From NCBI GenBank assembly GCA_963082975.1, contig OY720344.1, positions 87,916,107-87,980,106 on the forward strand: a stretch of DNA of 64,000 nt, written 5' to 3'. Under the pieces are notes generated by a model, which worked only from the letters and a program-made list of their open reading frames with translations, did not search any database and was not told the origin of the DNA. The stretch is from Labia minor. Lineage: Eukaryota; Arthropoda; Insecta; Dermaptera; Spongiphoridae. Position 1 is the stretch's first letter; every line of letters begins with the position of its first letter. Of this stretch, positions 25,010-35,127 are shown in pieces. Position numbers and translations under genes: made by a program.

Positions 25010-25780
25010 ATATAAATAAAAATAAAACTTCTATAAATAATTTATTTTTAATATTATATTCATTTTTTAATTATGAAAATATTTATTAATTTTTTTTGTT
25101 TGTTTCAATAAAACAATATTATATATTAAATTTTTATATTCATATTTCTTAAAATATTTACTTTACAAAAAAAACATAATTTATTCTTATATTAAAAAAA
25201 AAAAAAAATTAATAAAAATAATGTAATTAACAATTCAAAAATTGTTAAATTATTATACTTTAAATAACTACAAGGATTGTGGATATGATGGAAGGAGAAA
25301 ATGTTACCAATGGATCAAAAAATAATTATTATGGAAAAGGAGAAGAAATATGAATATAAATGTTTGTACTAATAACTTTTTTTCTGCTGAAAATTTTGTT
25401 ATATTATATAACTTCACGTTTCATTACAAGAATTTTTCATGCCTGTATGTTTGACTTAATATATAAATATTATTATATTAATTAATTATTGTTAAATTTT
25501 AGAAAAGCCTATATATATATATATTGCCCAATATATTGCGAATTTTTTTTTTAAATTTTAATTTCCAAATTTTAATCAAATGTAAATTAAAATATATAGG
25601 TTGCTGTGGTCGTGAGGAATACCAAGATATACAAAGATACTTATTTTTATAGTATTATGGTTGATAAGTATTGAAGGTAGAACCAGAGGAAGTTTGAGTA
25701 GCTAATATAGTATGTGTGTGTGTGTGTGTGTGTGTATAGGTATATTTACAATTTTTATGGGACAATAAAAAATAATAATA
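25010..25780. other. AT-rich stretch with GT microsatellite
   Basis: No gene seen. A (GT)n tract lies at about 25711-25735. Confidence 0.55.
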
Positions 25781-25783
25781 TGT

Positions 25784-26340
25784 TGACCTGTGGCCAGGCA
25801 CAGAACCGACCGAGGCTTTGAAATAAATTAATTTCCAGCTACAGAAACAACTTCAAATAATTTAAATATATCTATTAATGCAATAAAAACAGATATGGAT
25901 ATAACATAAATATTTTTACTTTTATTTTATTTATAATATATAAAGAGGCGCTGGCTGTGACGCCATGAATGGTTGAGTGACGTCATATCATTTTAAATTA
26001 AGAAAAAAACTAATGAAGATGATTTTTCCCGAGGATAAAACCATACAAAGTGCATGAGATATGTAAAAAATCTCCTCATGTGAAATTTGGTTTGAAAATA
26101 CCCCTTCCCTTCCTATCGTCGATCGGTAATAATACCACTTCCTGTTTCTGGATATACACCAAAAGTTGATCAATTCATCATACTGATACATTAAGTAAAT
26201 ATACTAAATTTTATCAAAATCCGTTGAGCCGTTCAAGCTGTACACATCTACGGACGGACGGACAGACATGCTAAAAATACTTTTTTCTGTTAAGAAAATG
26301 CATGATTCGTGGAGATATGTAAAAATCCCCTATAATATAT
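25784..26340. repeat. accgaccga repeat family, longest copy
   Basis: It starts ttgacctgtggccaggcac, then agaaccgaccga, and has a gaggcgctggctgtgacg segment at about 25945 and a cctatcgtcgatcggtaat segment at 26113. The inner accgacc motif is inverted near the right part (atcggt), giving subterminal inverted repeats. The tail (about 26218-26280) contains ccgttgagccgttcaagctg and a tandem acgg run. Copies lie at 44893-45252 and 61980-62203 and fragments at 16296 and about 42890-43130. The minus ORF 25988-26191 is incidental. Confidence 0.65.
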
Positions 26341-27088
26341 ATGTATATATATATGTTTTTAAAAAATAAAGATTGTAAATCAATTGACGACCAAAGGAAT
26401 AAACTTTTTAAATATATTTGTAGTACAATATTATTCATGGTATTATTTTTTTATTCTTATTTAAATGTTTTAAAAATTGCATGCACTAACATTTAAATAG
26501 CTCTCTTCTTTAATTTTATTTCCAAAGGAAAGTTTGTAAGTTTTAGAAATAGTTAGATTGATACTAAAGTCATTTAAACACATTTTCGTATATTTAAATT
26601 CGTTTTATTTTATTTTAGAAATAGTTACATTCATAAAATTTTATTTGCTTTCATTTAAAAATTTTATACACATTAAGATAAATTTTATATAAAATTAACA
26701 TAATTTCTGAAAAATCATCATAGGTCAGTTTTTATTTTTTTTATTTAATTTTTGTTATCGTAAAGTATAAATTTATTTCCAAGGTAATACACCAAATAAA
26801 TATTTAATTGAAAAAAAGAATAATTGTTAATAACAATACGTTAGAAATAATTTAAATTTATTTGCTTTCTAAAAATGACATTCAATTTAAAGAACTACAA
26901 ATAAATTAATATGTATACAATAAATTTTAAAATAGTATTTACAAATTTAAAATAAAAAAATAAGAAATTAATCATGATATAAAGTTTGGATTTTTTTAAA
27001 ATTCATTAAAACTAAATAAATGTAAAAATCATTTTTTTCATGGCAGTCTGAACAAACATTGTACTATTTTCTTAAAAACCATTTACTT

Positions 27089-27700
27089 TCAGTTTTTTTG
27101 GTCGTCGGACCACTCTGTTGGTGTATTCTCGGAATCTGTAGTGTCTGATTCAGATTGAGGTTGTTGTTTTGTACATACAATCATATCGTTTGATTCGGCA
27201 GCAAAGTTTTCCGTAGAATTCGCTTTTTCTAGTGTTTGAATTTCTGATTCAAGTTCACAAATACTTCTTTTTAAATCATCAATATCATTTTGACGTGAAC
27301 TATTCCTTTTTCGCATATACTGAATATAATCAGCAGCTTTTTTTAAGGTTTTTGCTCGACTAGCCTTTCTTGTTTCTCCCTGAAGAAAAGGTACTGAATC
27401 CCTTAAACTACTAAAGCTGTCTTTTATATGATCTCTTCTTTTTCTTTCTAAAGCATTATGGTGGGATCGCATTTCAGCCTTCTTTGACCCCTTTGCCTCA
27501 TTTTGTTCTGATCCTTTTTCTTTCCTCTTCCCGGGTGAATAGTTCATTTGTGTGTCCATGTGGGTGGAACCTTTTGGCATTTGAATCTCGCAGAATTTGA
27601 TGAAACTTCGCCAGTTAATTCTTTGATTAATTCTAAGAAACTTTTTCCTTAGGCAATTCTTGGGTAAACTTCTAGTTTTCGAGATAAAAAGGGTTGACAA
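27089..27700 (-). CDS. Max-like bHLH-leucine zipper protein, copy A
   Basis: The intronless 203-residue ORF is homologous to Max, the dimerisation partner of Myc and Mad that binds CACGTG E-boxes in the nucleus. The basic region (about 79-91) contains [12 protein letters not shown], with His81, Glu85 and Arg89 at the spacing used to read the E-box. Helix 1 holds [13 protein letters not shown], the loop [11 protein letters not shown], helix 2 about 118-133, and the zipper about 138-160 with Leu143, Leu150 and Leu157. The C-tail is acidic and Ser/Thr-rich. Residues 1-40 have no Max counterpart; Met41 (27580) is a likelier start. Versus copy B, residues 118-159 hold 13 replacements, including Ser146-Ile147 where Max has Gln-Asn. 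It may be a captured or retrocopied gene; expression is unknown. Confidence 0.85.
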   Translation of the reverse strand: MSTLFISKTRSLPKNCLRKKFLRINQRINWRSFIKFCEIQMPKGSTHMDTQMNYSPGKRKEKGSEQNEAKGSKKAEMRSHHNALERKRRDHIKDSFSSLRDSVPFLQGETRKASRAKTLKKAADYIQYMRKRNSSRQNDIDDLKRSICELESEIQTLEKANSTENFAAESNDMIVCTKQQPQSESDTTDSENTPTEWSDDQKN

Positions 27701-27899
27701 AGATAATTATAATCATTCAAGGACACTCTCAAAGTAAGTTTCAACCACCCACCTTGTTGGGCCCGCCTTCAATATAATTACCTAAAAGGAGAAAAAATAT
27801 ACTTATGACTTGCAGTTCCAGCAGTGTCCAAGAAGCACAAGAAGTTAGTCTTGCCAGTGACGAAGCCAAAATGGCGTATCAATAGAGGTCCACCTCAAT

Positions 27900-27975
27900 G
27901 GTCCACCAGATGGTGTTGCAGGCGAAAACGGTTGACTCTTCAGGCGCCCAATAGATGGCATCGAAAAAAAAATGA
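27900..27975. repeat. ccagatggcg repeat motif (copy A unit)
   Basis: The sequence ccagatggtgttgcaggcga, then aaacggttgactcttcaggc and gcccaatagatggca, followed by an A-run, recurs at 30350-30415, 31620-31690 and 41045-41120. It links the Max repeat to the neighbouring repeats. The 63-codon plus-strand frame over it has no ATG at its start and no recognised product. Confidence 0.6.
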
Positions 27976-28249
27976 CCAATTAGCATACAACATTGCAAAT
28001 TTGAAAAGCCATTAAAAACCAGGAAAAATATAGAAAAACAATAATCCTGATTTTAAATTAATATTAAAGCCAAATATAATATTTTACAACAACAGAATTA
28101 GATAATTAATATAAATGGTAAAATAGCGCAAAATATAAAATTGTCTATTTAATAATTCAAAATATATACACTAGAGGCGCTGTGCGCCAACAATTACTAA
28201 AAAATAGGATTGGAATTTTTTTTTACTAAAATTAAAGTTAAAAAAATGA

Positions 28250-28925
28250 TTCATTATTATTGGGTTTGTCTGGTAATATTAATACCTGGGACACCGAGCT
28301 CTCGCTCTACCCTTTAAAAAATATTGATATACAATTCTTTAATTATTTATTACCATTATTAAATGTTGCATCATTGCATCAATCTGATTAAAATGAATGG
28401 AACTGGGGTCCTCAATAATATAAACAAACAATTTTAGCTAGCATAATAAGATTAGATAGATATTAAAAAATATATAAACTTACCTGAAATTAATTAGATA
28501 TTTATTTAAAAAAATTAAATTTTTATGTAAATAAATAAATTAAATAAATATGAAAAAATAAAAAAATAATTAAATCAAAATTCAAAATTAATCAACTAAA
28601 AAAGGCAATTGAAATGTTTTAAATTATCTACAAAAAACAATTATTAATATAAAAATGCAAAATTTTATTTTAGAAAAGGTTTTATTCATACCAAAGTTAT
28701 TTAAACGCTTTTGTGGAATTCTTCTCTAGGTAAAGCATTTGTTTTGCATTTTGCATAACCTGGATTCTGCAAAAATATTAAATTATTATACATTTGTTAA
28801 TTTTATATAATATAATATAATATAATATATGTATATAATTATAATAAGGTAAATAGTATTTTATTTATATTGAAAAATTAATACAAAAATTCCAACGAGA
28901 AATTCCTTAAAAAATTCATTGGACG
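28250..28925. other. AT-rich stretch between repeats
   Basis: It contains a segment (about 28251-28310, gattcattattattgggttt, then acctgggacaccgagctc) that also follows the copy B unit at 41670-41732 after ~290 bp of extra sequence. A TATAA run lies at 28803-28830. No gene is supported. Confidence 0.45.
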
Positions 28926-29225
28926 ATTATAAAAAAATATAATATATATTTTTCAACATTTTATTATATTTTTTATTTATATATATGATGTATATATATA
29001 GAATTAATTAAAATTAAATTTAATTTATGTTGCTGTAGATCAAACCACGTGCAATTGAAATATATAATTAAGTAAAATCTATATACATAAAACATTTAAA
29101 TAAAATATATAAGAAAATATTGAGAAATATATAATTTATTAAAATAGATAAGTAATTAATATATATAATTAATTAAAATATATATACATATTAATATAAT
29201 AATAAAATTATACTTACATTATATA
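28925..29225 (+). repeat. ~300-bp direct repeat, copy 1 (with CACGTG)
   Basis: It is closely similar to 30000-30305: both start ggacgattataaaaaaatat and contain gctgtagatcaaaccacgtg followed by caattgaaat, then long TA-rich sequence ending acttacattatat. The CACGTG lies at about 29047. No coding potential. Confidence 0.75.
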
Positions 29226-29479
29226 CCATATCAGCTGATATCTGCTAGCTAAATTGTGACCATAGACTGGACACGCCTGTGCATCACGATGAAACCTTAT
29301 TTGGCGCCACCTACAGTAAATCCCACCGCAACTTGATGGAAAAGTTGGTGGGGGAGAGGAGGGTATTTTGAATTTATTTAGAATTTGGCGCCACCTATTG
29401 ACCTTCCTAGTAACTATATGGTGTTAAACCTTGGGGGGTAGTTTTTTGGGTTTTTTAAATTAAATTTTTTTTTTGAAGG

Positions 29480-29645
29480 AATATTTGGAATGAAAAAAAT
29501 TGTGAAAATTTCAGTTAAATAAAAAATTATTTATTTAGAGGTAAAACTGACATTTCATCAAACAATTTTTATTTTTCTGAAACGTTGGTTTTATCTCCAA
29601 ATAAATAATTTTTAATTTAACAGGAATATTCACAATTTTTAAATT
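29480..29645. repeat. Imperfect palindrome (hairpin-forming repeat)
   Basis: The left arm (gttaaataaaaaattattta, then tttagaggtaaaactgac) is inverted in the right arm (gttggttttatctccaaata, then aataatttttaatttaac). Similar palindromes occur at 31275-31400, 32335-32430, 41930-42030 and 42195-42320, suggesting one hairpin-bearing repeat family. Confidence 0.6.
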
Positions 29646-29999
29646 GAAGCTAGGAAATTTACAGATATAAATGAAAAGAGTAATGTTTTATAAGTAATAT
29701 ATTTATTTAAAGAGGGTAAAAATTAAAATAAATTATTAACAATAAATATTAACAATCACAATAAAATCTTTTTTACATATTTTTATTTTATGATAGTAAT
29801 TAAATAATCAATAAACTAATAACAATTATAAATTAATAATAAATCAATTATAAATTTATTTTACTCCATGAGCTTCCTTTGCTAGGCCTATTTGATTAAT
29901 CCACTTTTCATGTAGATTGTCATTGGTGGGAAAACAGAACATGGGACCCCATTCTTCTCTAGGTAAAGCATTTGTTTTTCCTTAAAAAATACTTTGGAC

Positions 30000-30305
30000 G
30001 ATTATAAAAAAATATAATATATATTTTACAACATTTTATTATATTTTTTATTTATATATATGATATATATATATATAGAATTAATTAAAATTAAATTTAA
30101 TTTATATTGCTGTAGATCAAACCACGTGCAATTGAAATATATAATTAATTAAAATCTATATATATAAAACATGTAAATAAAATTTATAAGAAAATATTGA
30201 GAAATATATATTGGTATATATATAAAATATATAATTTATTAAAATACATCAGTAATTAATATAAAATATATATACATATATATTAATAAAATTATACTTA
30301 CATTA
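30000..30305 (+). repeat. ~300-bp direct repeat, copy 2 (with CACGTG)
   Basis: Second copy of the unit at 28925-29225. The conserved CACGTG is at about 30124. Upstream, both copies have a ctctaggtaaagcatttgtt segment (28733 and 29957), so the duplicated segment is broader but has internal indels. Confidence 0.75.
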
Positions 30306-30540
30306 TATCACCCCAGTATCACTCTTATGGGACAGGCGTAACTCGAACACCAGATGGCGTTGCATGTAAAAAGTCGACTCTTCAGGCGTCCAATAGATGG
30401 CACCGGAAAAAAAAATGGCCGAAGATCACCCCCTCCCACAGGCCTTCCGAATTCCCTGCAATTATTTGAATATCAGAATCGACAACCACATACCATCCGT
30501 ACACATATTATTCAAAACAAACCCAGCAAACATGGTATTA
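30306..30540. repeat. ccagatggcg repeat, longer form
   Basis: It contains cccagtatcactcttatggg, caccagatggcgttgcatg, gactcttcaggcg and aagatcaccccctcccacag, and is repeated at 31585-31810 with small changes. Part of it is shared with the Max-bearing units. The 76-codon frame covering it is not a recognised protein. Confidence 0.6.
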
Positions 30541-30895
30541 ACTGTAAGTACATTTTTTATTATTTAAATTATTTTATTATTTAATTATGAATTATTTTTT
30601 ATATGCGCATATATTTAGAATTTAATTTTATATGAAAAAACTCATTTTATTTCAAGTGTTATATATTTTTTTAGAAATTAATCAATTTTTATTAATTTAA
30701 AAGTCTAATTAAATTAATTTTTATCCCAATAAAATAACCAATGCTTTTTGTTTTATTAATTGTTGCAAATTTTATCATAATATAATCTTTTATATTTCAT
30801 TTATTATATAAAATAAATTTGCCGAATAATATATTATATTATTATTATTATTTTATAAAATTTTATAAAATAACATTTTTCTTAATATCTTAAAC

Positions 30896-30975
30896 CAGAG
30901 GTTCTTAAACTTATGTACTCCGCGATGGCTTTGCGGACCCCCAGGGGTCCGCGGACCACAGTTTAAGAACCTCTG
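30896..30975. mobile_element. 80-bp hAT MITE with perfect 8-bp TSD
   Basis: The ends cagaggttcttaaac and gtttaagaacctctg form a perfect 15-bp inverted repeat. Flanks tcttaaac (30888-30895 and 30976-30983) are identical. The interior ggaccccc-agg-ggtccg adds an inner hairpin, so the whole element can fold on itself. Confidence 0.92.
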
Positions 30976-31269
30976 TCTTAAACTATTTTAAAATTATTTG
31001 TCATTTTATCTGAAGTGAATTAATATAATAGCATAATTTAAATAGTTTGAATAATTTCTGGGTGTTGTTTAATTGGCATTTTCACCTGGGTTTTACCCGG
31101 CAATTATTTTAAGAATCCTTTTTACATATCATAATTTATTATACAAAAAACAACCCTTTTGTTCACAATTTTGTATTCATAAATTGTGTCAATACACTGG
31201 AAAAATTTAAATAATTTTTAAAACAAAACACATTTAATTTAAATTATTTTTTTTTTTTAGAAATTTATC

Positions 31270-31560
31270 CATTTTAACTTTTTTTTAAGTTTTCTGTTAA
31301 TTTAAATTATTTATTTGGATATTTGAAAAAAGCATATTTGATTTCTGTAATGCTAATTTTATATCTCAATCAATAATTTTTAAATTCCCATTATTCATTC
31401 AAAAAAAAAATTTAAAAATGCCTCCCTCGTCGGTCGGTAAAAACGCTCCCACATGTCCAACCTGTTTGCCATCCTTGCCATCACTTGCCATCACTAAGGG
31501 TGAGAAAAAAATAGCATTGAGTGATCCCCTCTGATACGTATGCTCTGTGCATTATATACC
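31270..31560 (+). repeat. tctgttaattt...cgtcggtcgg repeat, copy 1
   Basis: This unit (ttttctgttaatttaaatta start, a catatttgatttctgtaatg segment, then cctccctcgtcggtcggtaa and caacctgtttgccatcc) is repeated in direct orientation at 32325-32590 and inverted at 41755-42060. It ends near a gatacgtatgctctgtgc segment. Noncoding. Confidence 0.7.
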
Positions 31561-31584
31561 ATATCTGCTGATGTCTGCTAGCCA

Positions 31585-31810
31585 ACCCAGTATCACCTCA
31601 ATGGGACCGCTGTAACTCGAACACCAGATGGCGTTACATGAAAACGGTTGACTCTTCAGGCGCCCAATAGATGGCACCGCAAAAAAAAATGACCGAAGAT
31701 CACCCCCTCCCACAGGCCTTCCGAATTCCCTGCAATTATTTGAATATCAAACTCGACATACCATCCGTGCACAGAGTATCCGTACACATAATATTCGAAA
31801 CAAACCCAGC
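31585..31810. repeat. ccagatggcg repeat, second long copy
   Basis: It matches 30306-30540 through cccagtatcacc, cgaacaccagatggcgtt and gaccgaagatcaccccctcc. It directly follows a ccatatctgctgatgtctgc segment that also occurs at 29226 (ccatatcagctgatatctgc). Noncoding. Confidence 0.6.
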
Positions 31811-31939
31811 AATTCTTGACTAATTTTTATTTTTCACTTAACACTATTTAACTTATGAAGTTATATTATTTATTAGTTGATAAATATAAATATAAATTTT
31901 ATTTAAGATTTAACACAAATAATAATTTAATTTAAATAT

Positions 31940-32010
31940 AATATATATGTGTTAATTTATCCAATTGGAATTTGCATGATAGCCGACCGGAGACATCCCA
32001 CATTTTTTTC
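31940..32010 (+). mobile_element. Diverged HINE-like 3' end
   Basis: The order tgtgttaatttatccaatt, gcatgatagccg, ggagacatccc matches the 3' terminus of the HINE-like copies at 21286 and 42877 with substitutions. Only the end is present. Confidence 0.45.
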
Positions 32011-32324
32011 ATTTATAAATTTACCCAAATGTACGTAAATCAGTTGTTTGATAAACTTAGATGATTAAAAATCCGTTGGATTAATTATTCTTAGTTAATC
32101 AATGATTTATGGATTTCTTGTGATCTTTTTAAATAGTATCTTTTTGGAAATAGAAATGATTATTTATTTATTTATTTATAAATTTCCTTCTCACTAAGAA
32201 CAATTCGTATGTGTTTCTCTCGTTTCAACTATGGACATTGAAGAAAATTTTTAATCCATACATATTAAATATTAACAAGAACATTATTCGTTTATTTTAT
32301 TTATGTAAATTACATAAAAGTAGG

Positions 32325-32590
32325 TGGAGTTTTCTGTTAATTTAAAAATTATTTATTTGGATATTTGAAAAAAGCATATTTGATTTCTGTAATTCTAATT
32401 TTATATCTCAATCAATAATTTTTAAATTCCCATTATTCATTCAAAAAAAAAATTTAAAAATGCCTCCCTCGTCGGTCGGTAAAAACGCTCACACATGTCC
32501 AACCTGTCTGCCATCCCTGCCAGCACTAGAGGTGAAAAAAAATAGCATTGAGTGATTTACTCTGTGTATGTATGCTCTGTGACAGCACAG
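32325..32590 (+). repeat. tctgttaattt...cgtcggtcgg repeat, copy 2
   Basis: Direct copy of 31270-31560, shorter in the GC-rich part (gccatccctgccagcacta). It is preceded by an aaaagtaggtggagttttct segment that is also found inverted at the outer side of the 41.8-kb copy. Confidence 0.7.
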
Positions 32591-32744
32591 TCTAAGGGGC
32601 TACCTTACATAGAAGAGCCTCAAACGCTTTTCCTAATCATCTATCCAACACTTGGAGGCGCTGCAGGCACACAACCAATGGCGCTCAATTATGAATTAAT
32701 TCTTAAATACTTTTCCATTTAACAATTAGATAGTGAAATCTGAC

Positions 32745-32912
32745 CTCCAGAAACCGCAGATTGTGTTAATAGGAAGAGCGAAGAAGACAATAAAGAAATA
32801 GTTGATCTCACAACTGAAAAGGTATATTTTTTTATTTGTTTATATATATATTAAACTCTTAAATCTTCTTAAATCTTAATATATCAATTTTATTGCAGAA
32901 TAAGTGTTTAAT
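32745..32912 (+). other. Candidate small exon, short intron and splice acceptor
   Basis: An open frame (PPETADCVNRKSEEDNKEIV, then DLTTEK) ends at about 32820 with aag|gtatatt, a plausible splice donor. About 76 bp further, tcaattttattgcag (ending about 32899) is a good acceptor, after which the frame reads NKCLIKFL and stops. A similar acceptor context recurs at about 41607-41621 inside the extra sequence of Max copy B. No homology was recognised; it may be a captured host-gene piece. Confidence 0.3.
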
Positions 32913-32933
32913 AAAATTTTTATAATATGATTT

Positions 32934-34189
32934 TTTTTTTTTATTATTTTTATTCTGCGATCAGAATTACAATCATCACAATCATCATTACAATCATTAT
33001 GCGAATTCTATGGGCAGAAGGGGTGTCAACATATATTAACTGGGAGGTGTGAGGAGATGGGGATGGACGAGGGGTGAGGGGAGGGGAGGAGGGAATATAT
33101 GAACAAGGTGAGGGCCCCCAGTGGGGCTCACCGTAGTGTTAATTTCTAGACTCGGAGTATATCCTGGGGCCATTTCCTCTTGAGTCTTCTATTTGTGATG
33201 ACCACATTTAGGGTATCTATCAAGCAGTTGGGGTGCTGGGAGAGTCTCCCGTAGTGTGATTGGGTTTTGGAGTAAATTGTTTCTGGGATTGTAGGGATGT
33301 TGAGGTCTTTGTGGATTGATTTATTCGTGACAAACCAAGGTGCGTCGGTGATGATGCGAAGGTATTTGGACTGGAATCGCTGGATCACATCAATGTTAGA
33401 TTTTGCCGAGCAACCCCATAGTTCTAAGCCATACGTCCATATAGGTTTTATGATTGCCTTGTATATTAGGACTTTGTTTTCGAGGGATAGTTTGGAGTTT
33501 CTACCGATAAGCCAGTACATCTTTCGTATTTTAATATCCATTTCTTGCCTCTTTTTCTTGATGTGTTCTTTCCAATTGAGTTTGGAGTCTAGATGGATTC
33601 CCAGATATTTAACGCTGTTGTTTTGCGGGATAGCTTTATTATTTATGTAGATTAGATGGTTCTCTCTTTGGTGTTTCAGCGTAAAGGTGACGTGGCTGGA
33701 CTTGTCGCAGTTAACTCTCATTCTCCATTTGTCAAGCCACTCGGAGGCAAGATTTATGTATGATTGTAGACTAGCACAAGCGCTGGAGAGGTTTGTGTTG
33801 GGTGACAGAATGGCGGTGTCGTCTGCGAATGTAGCGAGGTGACAATCAGGGGAGGTAGGAAAGTCTGAGGAGTAAAGGAGGTATAGAAATGGGCCCAGGA
33901 TGCTACCTTGGGGAACTCCAGAGAAGATGGGATGGGTTTCGGAGAGTTCTTCATTAAATTTTACTTGGAAGAACCTATCCGATAGGTATGACTTGAAGAG
34001 TGTGAAGTAGTGGTAAGGCATATTGGTTTTGATTTTGAATAATAATCCGTCGTGCCATACTTTGTCGAAGGCCTGACTAATATCGAGGAAGACGGCGGGG
34101 CAATACTTCCTATCTTCCAAGGCCCTCCCAATCACATCCACGAGTCTGTGGCATTGTTGAATGGTAGAATGCTGTTGCCTGAAGCCAAA
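32934..34189 (-). mobile_element. 5'-truncated Jockey/CR1-type LINE with 13-bp TSD
   Basis: The insertion runs 5' to 3' on the minus strand. It ends in a poly-A tract (poly-T at 32934-32945 on the plus strand) preceded by short TGAT-rich repeats. It is flanked by tataatatgattt at 32921-32933 and 34190-34202, an exact 13-bp target-site duplication. Truncation falls within the RT domain, as is usual for LINE insertions. The plus-strand ORF 33297-33650 and the minus ORF 33754-33954 are shadows. Confidence 0.9.
33146..34189 (-). pseudogene. LINE reverse transcriptase, N-terminally truncated
   Basis: The frame begins inside the RT domain at FGFRQQHSTIQQ and stays open for about 347 residues. RT motifs are in order: FLDISQAFDKVWH (motif A, with its aspartate), GVPQGSILGP (motif B), FADDTAIL (catalytic F-x-D-D box), and NSVKYLGIHLDSKLNW (thumb-side motif). 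The C-terminal part has AIIKPIWTYGLELWG, and the frame ends WPQDILRV. The gag-like ORF1, the endonuclease and the RT start are missing. The first ~30 codons reported upstream of 34189 are flanking DNA read through. The domain is intact beyond the truncation, indicating a young insertion, but it cannot act on its own. Confidence 0.9.
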
Positions 34190-34274
34190 TATAATATGAT
34201 TTGATGTGTGTGTTTCACATAAATAAATAAAACTAAATGCGACCAACGTTTTTTGTTGTATATGAAGAAATTCA

Positions 34275-34388
34275 TTACACATAGCTCATTTTATATAAAC
34301 GGTTTATTTATCTTTATTAATAAAATTACATATGAATTGTTAGTAACAATTATTCATATGGCCTTTACTTGGAGACATAATATTCTCC
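34275..34388 (-). repeat. Gypsy 3' LTR fragment
   Basis: The reverse complement reads tattatgtctccaagtaa, then ttattaataaagataaataa and gtttatataaaatgagctat, the same as the plus-strand LTRs at about 37638-37774 and 43728-43863. It diverges at about 34275, so the LTR's end is lost. It contains an aataaa-like signal. Confidence 0.75.
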
Positions 34389-34649
34389 CCTACTTTGATT
34401 AGAACATATTGAATTAGTTTGATTAGAAAATGTTTAAATTAAATTGTTTTAAACAGAGAATAAACAAATAGTCATGTTGATTACAAAAAAAACATATTAA
34501 GAATAATAAAAAAAATCAAATATAGTCTTTTAAATAACTGGGTGGTTTTCTCCCTCTCACCGGTCTTGATCTCACTGGAGGTTGTTGGATTGTTTCATTT
34601 GTATTAAACTTTCGATAGGTATTTGCAAATGTTTTTCTTCGATACTATT

Positions 34650-34961
34650 TTATTTTACTTCATCATCAAAAGTTACAGTCCTCTTAATTTCTGTCTTCTT
34701 TAGCTGGTTTATATGTCGTTTTAGTTGTCTCCCTTCGTCCAATTTAACAATATAATGTAATTTTCCTATCTTCCTTTCCACCACTCCTGGTTTCCATACT
34801 GTTTGATTGTTGATGTAAAATGATGGCAGAACTCTCTCTCCTTCTAACATCTCTCTAGTCCTTGGAAGCACTTGTTGATTATTTCTACTTATAACGTTCG
34901 GTTTAATGGCATCTAGTCTAATTCGGATTTTCCTTATCGATTTGACTATATCTTTCTTCAC
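34650..34961 (-). pseudogene. Gypsy integrase C-terminal region
   Basis: The frame carries EMLEGERVLPSFYINNQTVW and GVVERKIGKLHYIVKLDEGR, then QLKRHINQLKKT. This corresponds to the C-terminal chromatin/DNA-binding part of Gypsy integrases, where a W-x-x-G-x-V-x-x-x-x-G pattern is typical. It is directly followed by the polypurine tract and LTR on the same strand, the expected position. The upstream DDE core is absent here and is found instead, displaced, at 38.0 and 44.0 kb. Confidence 0.7.
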
Positions 34962-35127
34962 GTCTGGTCAATGATCATGAAGCGAAAGCAATTGGTTTAT
35001 CACTTCAATCGGTAAACCTATAAGTACAGCCCCTAATCCAACAGGTGATGCATCAGTATAAAGAACAACTGGAATGAATTTAAAATGAGTTAAAATACGG
35101 TCACTCATTATTTCTTCCTTAATTTTT

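Larger units (their letters stand above)
26492..28250 (-). repeat. Max-bearing repeat, copy A
   Basis: This ~1.75-kb unit is repeated at 39645-41370 with a constant offset of 13145. By eye the copies look identical from 26493 to 27113 and from 27349 to about 28012. They differ at 18 sites within 27224-27348, at one site at 27114, and at about seven sites in 28013-28250. It carries the Max-like ORF on the minus strand. Its right part (about 27905-27970) contains an accagatggtgttgcaggc segment shared with the repeats at 30350 and 31620. No terminal repeats or poly-A tail were found at the borders, so the mode of duplication is open. Confidence 0.85.

Noticed and set aside
27824..28015. 63-codon plus-strand ORF (and its duplicate at 40969) beside the Max-like gene
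   Set aside because: It has no ATG at its start, is read over the ccagatggcg repeat motif, and has no recognised similarity; it is probably incidental.
26492..28250. Max repeat as a simple processed retrocopy
   Set aside because: The ORF lacks introns, but no poly-A tail or target duplication is visible at the borders, and the duplicated unit extends well beyond any mRNA. Retroposition may explain the first copy but not the repeat as a whole.
33297..33650. 117-codon plus-strand ORF
   Set aside because: It is antisense to the LINE reverse transcriptase frame and has no independent similarity.
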